A stretch of DNA of 8,279 bases, taken from positions 1 through 8,279 of the forward strand of contig JBAVOR010000023.1 of assembly GCA_049692255.1 (NCBI GenBank), read 5' to 3'. Numbering within the stretch: the stretch's first letter is position 1; every line of letters starts with the position of its first letter. This document shows, piece by piece, positions 5,351 through 8,279 of this stretch. The notes beneath the pieces were generated by a model. That model searched no databases and was not told the DNA's origin. It saw only the letters and a list, made by a program, of their open reading frames with translations. The DNA comes from JBAVOR01 sp049692255 (lineage in GTDB: Bacteria > Babelota > Babeliae > Babelales > JACPOV01). The position numbers and the translations under genes are program-made.

Positions 5351-5372
5351 ATCTTCAGATCGAAAGATAATT

Positions 5373-6260
5373 ATGAATATTTTAAAAACATTCGCTTTTT
5401 TAAGCCTATGCGTGAGCGTGTCATCCTACACAATGGAAGACAATAACAAGAAGCGCAAACATGATGAAATAGAACAAGATAGCCAACAAATGCGTGATAC
5501 CAGGCTATTGATAGCCGTTACTGCTGGAAACATAGAAGAGATTAAAAAAGAACTAGCAAATGGTGCTAATGCAAGCGGGGTAATCAATTTTAAACATACG
5601 CCAATCCAACGTGCAATTGCACGAATTGGTGCATTTTCACGTAATAATATAACTGAAGAAGAAGAATCTAGAATAATAGGGGAAAACGAAAAAAAAGCGT
5701 TAGAAATAGTTCAACTTCTGTGTCAACACAACGCAAATCCAAACGTTTTTACACAGCATACTCGTCATAGCCCTCTGCAACTTGCCACTTATTATCAACA
5801 ACCATCAATAATACAAACACTATTACAGCATGGTGCTGATATAAATGCTGGTAAGCCCTGGTTGAACGTAATTGATGATGAAATAGCAAATATCTATATC
5901 CAACATGGTATTGGAGAAACAATAGATCAGGTTAACAGTGAGAATTGCAATATACTAAATAGAATTATTGCCACCAGAACGCTCTCTATTAAAGAAAAAG
6001 AAGGATTAATAAAAATCATATGCAAAACAGCATTTCAATACGGTAGACTCACCTCATTGCTCGAACACAAAAACAATGACAAAAAAACGCCACACCAACT
6101 CGCAGTTGAACCCGAAATCAAAGAATTGCTCGATCCTAAGAAAGCGTATCAATCGGAATTGAACGCTTGTTTAAAAAACGAATATCAGCAATCCGGGTCA
6201 AAAAATATTTTCCATCACCTCATACTCAGAGAATTAACCGGTAGGAATCCATGGCAATAA
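5373..6260 (+). CDS. secreted ankyrin-repeat protein with NLS-like basic cluster
   Basis: Protein of 295 aa. Residues 1-20 are a signal peptide (MNILK, core TFAFLSLCVSVS, end S-Y-T) followed by Met21. Next comes a very polar segment with KKRKHDE (26-32), resembling a monopartite nuclear localisation signal. Ankyrin-type repeats follow: RLLIAVTAGNIEEIKKELANGAN (about 44-66), HTPIQRAIARIG interrupted by an acidic insert (91-107) and resuming ALEIVQLLCQHNANPN (109-124), and the clearest one, HSPLQLATYYQQPSIIQTLLQHGADIN (132-158). After a divergent stretch there is a last partial repeat, KTPHQLAVEPEIKELLD (238-254). The C-terminal 40 residues match nothing I know. Ankyrin repeats mediate protein binding. 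Secreted versions are common effectors of intracellular bacteria, but no enzymatic domain is visible. The ribosome site is weak (GAAAG, 6 nt before ATG). It is probably in an operon with the preceding gene and ends convergently 2 nt from the ftsK stop. Confidence 0.88.
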   Translation: MNILKTFAFLSLCVSVSSYTMEDNNKKRKHDEIEQDSQQMRDTRLLIAVTAGNIEEIKKELANGANASGVINFKHTPIQRAIARIGAFSRNNITEEEESRIIGENEKKALEIVQLLCQHNANPNVFTQHTRHSPLQLATYYQQPSIIQTLLQHGADINAGKPWLNVIDDEIANIYIQHGIGETIDQVNSENCNILNRIIATRTLSIKEKEGLIKIICKTAFQYGRLTSLLEHKNNDKKTPHQLAVEPEIKELLDPKKAYQSELNACLKNEYQQSGSKNIFHHLILRELTGRNPWQ

Positions 6261-6269
6261 CTTTATTGC
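6254..6269. terminator. palindrome spanning both convergent stop codons
   Basis: GCAATAA (6254-6260) and TTATTGC (6263-6269) form a perfect 7-bp inverted repeat around CT. The left arm holds the CAA-TAA end of the ankyrin gene; the right arm holds the CAA-TAA end of ftsK on the other strand. On the plus strand it is followed by TTTAAT. With a 4-nt effective loop it could act as a weak bidirectional terminator; the stem is AT-rich, so strength is doubtful. Confidence 0.35.
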
Positions 6270-8279
6270 TTTAATACCTTACGCATCTTGCCACCGGTGT
6301 TAGGCAATAATTTACCTTGTTTTTCAAGCAGTTCCATCATGCGCGCAGAACGATTATATCCGATGCGAAATGCTCTCTGTAGTGATGAAATAGAGATTTC
6401 ATCAACCGTTTGCACGTAGGCTAAAATATCGCCAAACAGTTTTTGGTCTTCTGCTTCAATGCCATCTGCACCGGTTGCTGAGCGTGGGAGCGGTATATCA
6501 TGATACGCAGCACTTGCCTGGGCGCGCACGTGAGCCGTAACTGCTTCAATTTCTTGATCAGACACGTATGCACCGTGGATACGGCGCAAATGAGCACTGG
6601 AATCCATAAATAACATATCCCCTTTGCCTAACAGCTTCTCTGCCCCTACGGTATCAATGATAGTGCGAGAATCGATTTTAGTGGCTACGCGACACGCCAT
6701 GCGACACGCAAAATTTGCCTTAATGGTTCCCGTTAACACATCAACAGAAGGCCGTTGCGTTGCTACAATTAAATGAATACCTGCCGCACGCGCCATCTGC
6801 GCCAATCGTGCAATAAGCAGTTCTGTATCTCGCCCCGCAGTTATCATAAGATCTGCTAACTCATCAATCATAACTACCACATACGCAAATGGCTCTATCC
6901 CTTTGGCGCGCGCAGCACTGTTATAGTCTGCAATAGAGCGCACACTTGATGCAGCCATTAACGTATACCGCTCTTGCATAAGAGCAACGGTCCATTCAAG
7001 CACTGGTGAAACGTCGCTCGCTTGCGTAATAATAGGAAACAATAAGTGGGCCATGCCATGGTACGGTGCAAATTCAAGACGTTTCGGATCAATTAAAATA
7101 AGTTTCAGCTGTTGTGGCGTACAGCGCGTCAGCAAACTCATGAGCATTACATTTAATGCAACCGATTTACCTGCCCCCGTAGCCCCTGCTACCAATAAAT
7201 GAGGCATTTTAGTCAAATCAGCAAATACCGGTTCACCAACCGTATTAACCCCTAATAGCAAGGGGAGCGGCGCCATTTCATGTCGCCACGTAGAACTGTG
7301 CATAAGTGTTCCCAGAGGCACCTCTTCGCGCGTTGCACGTGCAATTTCAAACCCTACCACACTTTTACCAGGGATCGGCGCAATAATGCGAATACTGTTC
7401 GCTTGTAAAGCCAGCGCAAGATCATCTTCTAATGCTAATATCTTACTAATCTTTGCATCAACGTCTGGCTCATATTCAAATAACGTAATAACGGGCCCTT
7501 GTTTAATGGCTACTACTTGGCCTTCAATGCCAAAACGGGATAACTTATTTTCTAAAATACGCGCACGCTCTTGTTCATATTCTTTCGATTGCGCAGCTGT
7601 AGATGATGCACGGTGCTCCGCATTGAGCAATCGCAGCGGTGGTAATTGATAGAGTGCCGGGGTGTCTTCTGCCTCAGAAACGATATCTGCTGGTAATGTT
7701 TCTTCAAACAATGACATATCGGGCAATGAATCGACTGACATTTCTTTTTGGGCAATAGATGTTTGCTCTATTACGTGTGGCGCATCGGCACACGGTGTTG
7801 CATGATCTGGTGAAAATACGGTTGGCGCTGTTAAATCATCGAGCACATGCACATCTAATGTTTCATACACCACTGACAAAAAAGATGGGTCATCGTGAGG
7901 AGCTTCAACCCGATGCGGTCGTTGCCCATACGCAGCACGTAACAGCACACGTATTTTTTCACGCATACTCCGTACATATGCAGCTATCTGCTGCTTACAT
8001 CGCATATACCAGGCAGCACGCGTTATGCCGCGTATATGCGCAAGAAAGATTCTTAGTAAAAGCAGCCCGGGAATATTACCGGCAATAATAAAAGCAGCAA
8101 GGAAAAGACCACTCAGCATAACTCCTTCGCTCGTAACATCGAACAAGCGCGCCATGAGCGTATGTAACCATGTTCCCGCTAGCCCGCCGGGGCGATACGA
8201 ATGAGTTACTAATAAAAATCGGGACCATGCACCCATGGTAGCAGCAACGAAGATTAAAAAAATCGAAGCACTGATACGC
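6263..8279 (-). CDS. ftsK: DNA translocase FtsK, 5'-partial (runs off right edge)
   Basis: Septum-anchored hexameric ATPase that pumps DNA to clear and align chromosome termini at division. Residues are numbered here from the internal ATG at 8236, but that is not the true start: the frame stays open to the window edge and encodes a further hydrophobic run (SASIFLIFVAAT), which looks like membrane helix 3 of the FtsK 4TM domain. Helix 4 is at 38-66 (GVMLSGLFLAAFIIAG). A basic then acidic linker follows (67-215). The alpha-beta motor has Walker A GATGAGKS (351-358), LILIDPKRLEF (379-389), Walker B VVVMIDE (453-459), VATQRPSVDVLTGTIKANF (491-509) and the C-terminal part of the motor. The gamma winged helix is at 595-655 (ISISSLQRAFRIGYNRSARMM). 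About 100 N-terminal residues are probably missing. The linker is short, as in FtsK/SpoIIIE outside enteric bacteria. It converges with the ankyrin gene. Confidence 0.95.
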   Translation of the reverse strand, partial: RISASIFLIFVAATMGAWSRFLLVTHSYRPGGLAGTWLHTLMARLFDVTSEGVMLSGLFLAAFIIAGNIPGLLLLRIFLAHIRGITRAAWYMRCKQQIAAYVRSMREKIRVLLRAAYGQRPHRVEAPHDDPSFLSVVYETLDVHVLDDLTAPTVFSPDHATPCADAPHVIEQTSIAQKEMSVDSLPDMSLFEETLPADIVSEAEDTPALYQLPPLRLLNAEHRASSTAAQSKEYEQERARILENKLSRFGIEGQVVAIKQGPVITLFEYEPDVDAKISKILALEDDLALALQANSIRIIAPIPGKSVVGFEIARATREEVPLGTLMHSSTWRHEMAPLPLLLGVNTVGEPVFADLTKMPHLLVAGATGAGKSVALNVMLMSLLTRCTPQQLKLILIDPKRLEFAPYHGMAHLLFPIITQASDVSPVLEWTVALMQERYTLMAASSVRSIADYNSAARAKGIEPFAYVVVMIDELADLMITAGRDTELLIARLAQMARAAGIHLIVATQRPSVDVLTGTIKANFACRMACRVATKIDSRTIIDTVGAEKLLGKGDMLFMDSSAHLRRIHGAYVSDQEIEAVTAHVRAQASAAYHDIPLPRSATGADGIEAEDQKLFGDILAYVQTVDEISISSLQRAFRIGYNRSARMMELLEKQGKLLPNTGGKMRKVLKQ

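Noticed and set aside
7759..8088. Plus-strand ORF of 109 codons, His-rich
   Set aside because: Antisense to the ftsK linker; the His/Ala richness follows from reverse reading of the ftsK codons.
1..8279. CRISPR array, insertion sequence, toxin-antitoxin pair or phage genes
   Set aside because: No regularly spaced repeats, transposase motifs or paired small ORFs with toxin/antitoxin features were found. The MazG-like protein is a nucleotide hydrolase, not a MazEF antitoxin.

Overview
The window looks like a chromosomal segment of a moderately AT-rich, Gram-negative-type bacterium. The likeliest source is a host-associated lineage such as Dependentiae (TM6, Babeliae-like). This is an inference from three things: short signal-peptide proteins, including a secreted ankyrin-repeat protein; an atypical murF-rsmH-spoVG arrangement; and very compact housekeeping genes with overlapping starts and stops. 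There is no 16S or marker gene in the window to prove it. UGA is used as a stop by several genes, so the standard bacterial code applies.

Layout. At 1-80 (minus) the beginning of a secreted protein runs off the left edge, with its promoter at 127-156. At 242-960 (minus) a GIY-YIG mini-nuclease and a NUDIX hydrolase are joined by a GTGA stop/start overlap. At 999-1138 there is a GC-rich palindromic patch that touches the 3' CCA of a tRNA-Gln(UUG) gene (1136-1209, minus). At 1270-3926 (minus) lie murF, rsmH and spoVG; murF and rsmH overlap by ATGA, and spoVG has its own promoter inside the end of rsmH. At 4052-4456 (plus) is a MazG-like NTP pyrophosphohydrolase, divergent from murF. At 4559-6260 (plus) a near-consensus promoter drives two consecutive genes for secreted proteins, one of unknown family and one with ankyrin repeats. 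At 6263-8279 (minus) ftsK enters from the right edge; its reading frame is open to the edge, so the gene is 5'-partial.

How it fits together. The minus-strand core is cell-envelope and division housekeeping: the last cytoplasmic step of the peptidoglycan precursor (MurF), ribosome maturation (RsmH), a nucleic-acid-binding regulator (SpoVG) and chromosome segregation at the septum (FtsK). Two nucleotide-hydrolase families (NUDIX and MazG-like) add nucleotide-pool or metabolite clean-up. The accessory part is the plus-strand secreted pair at 4559-6260, possibly with the left-edge gene. All three predicted signal peptides have a methionine immediately after the predicted cleavage point. The ankyrin protein carries a basic KKRK cluster just behind its signal peptide. 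These features make the pair the best candidate for undescribed host-interaction biology here, but the window alone does not show a function.

There is no CRISPR array, insertion sequence, rRNA or replication origin that I can support. No gap longer than 300 bases lacks a gene; the largest non-coding stretches are 81-241, 961-1135 and 3927-4051.
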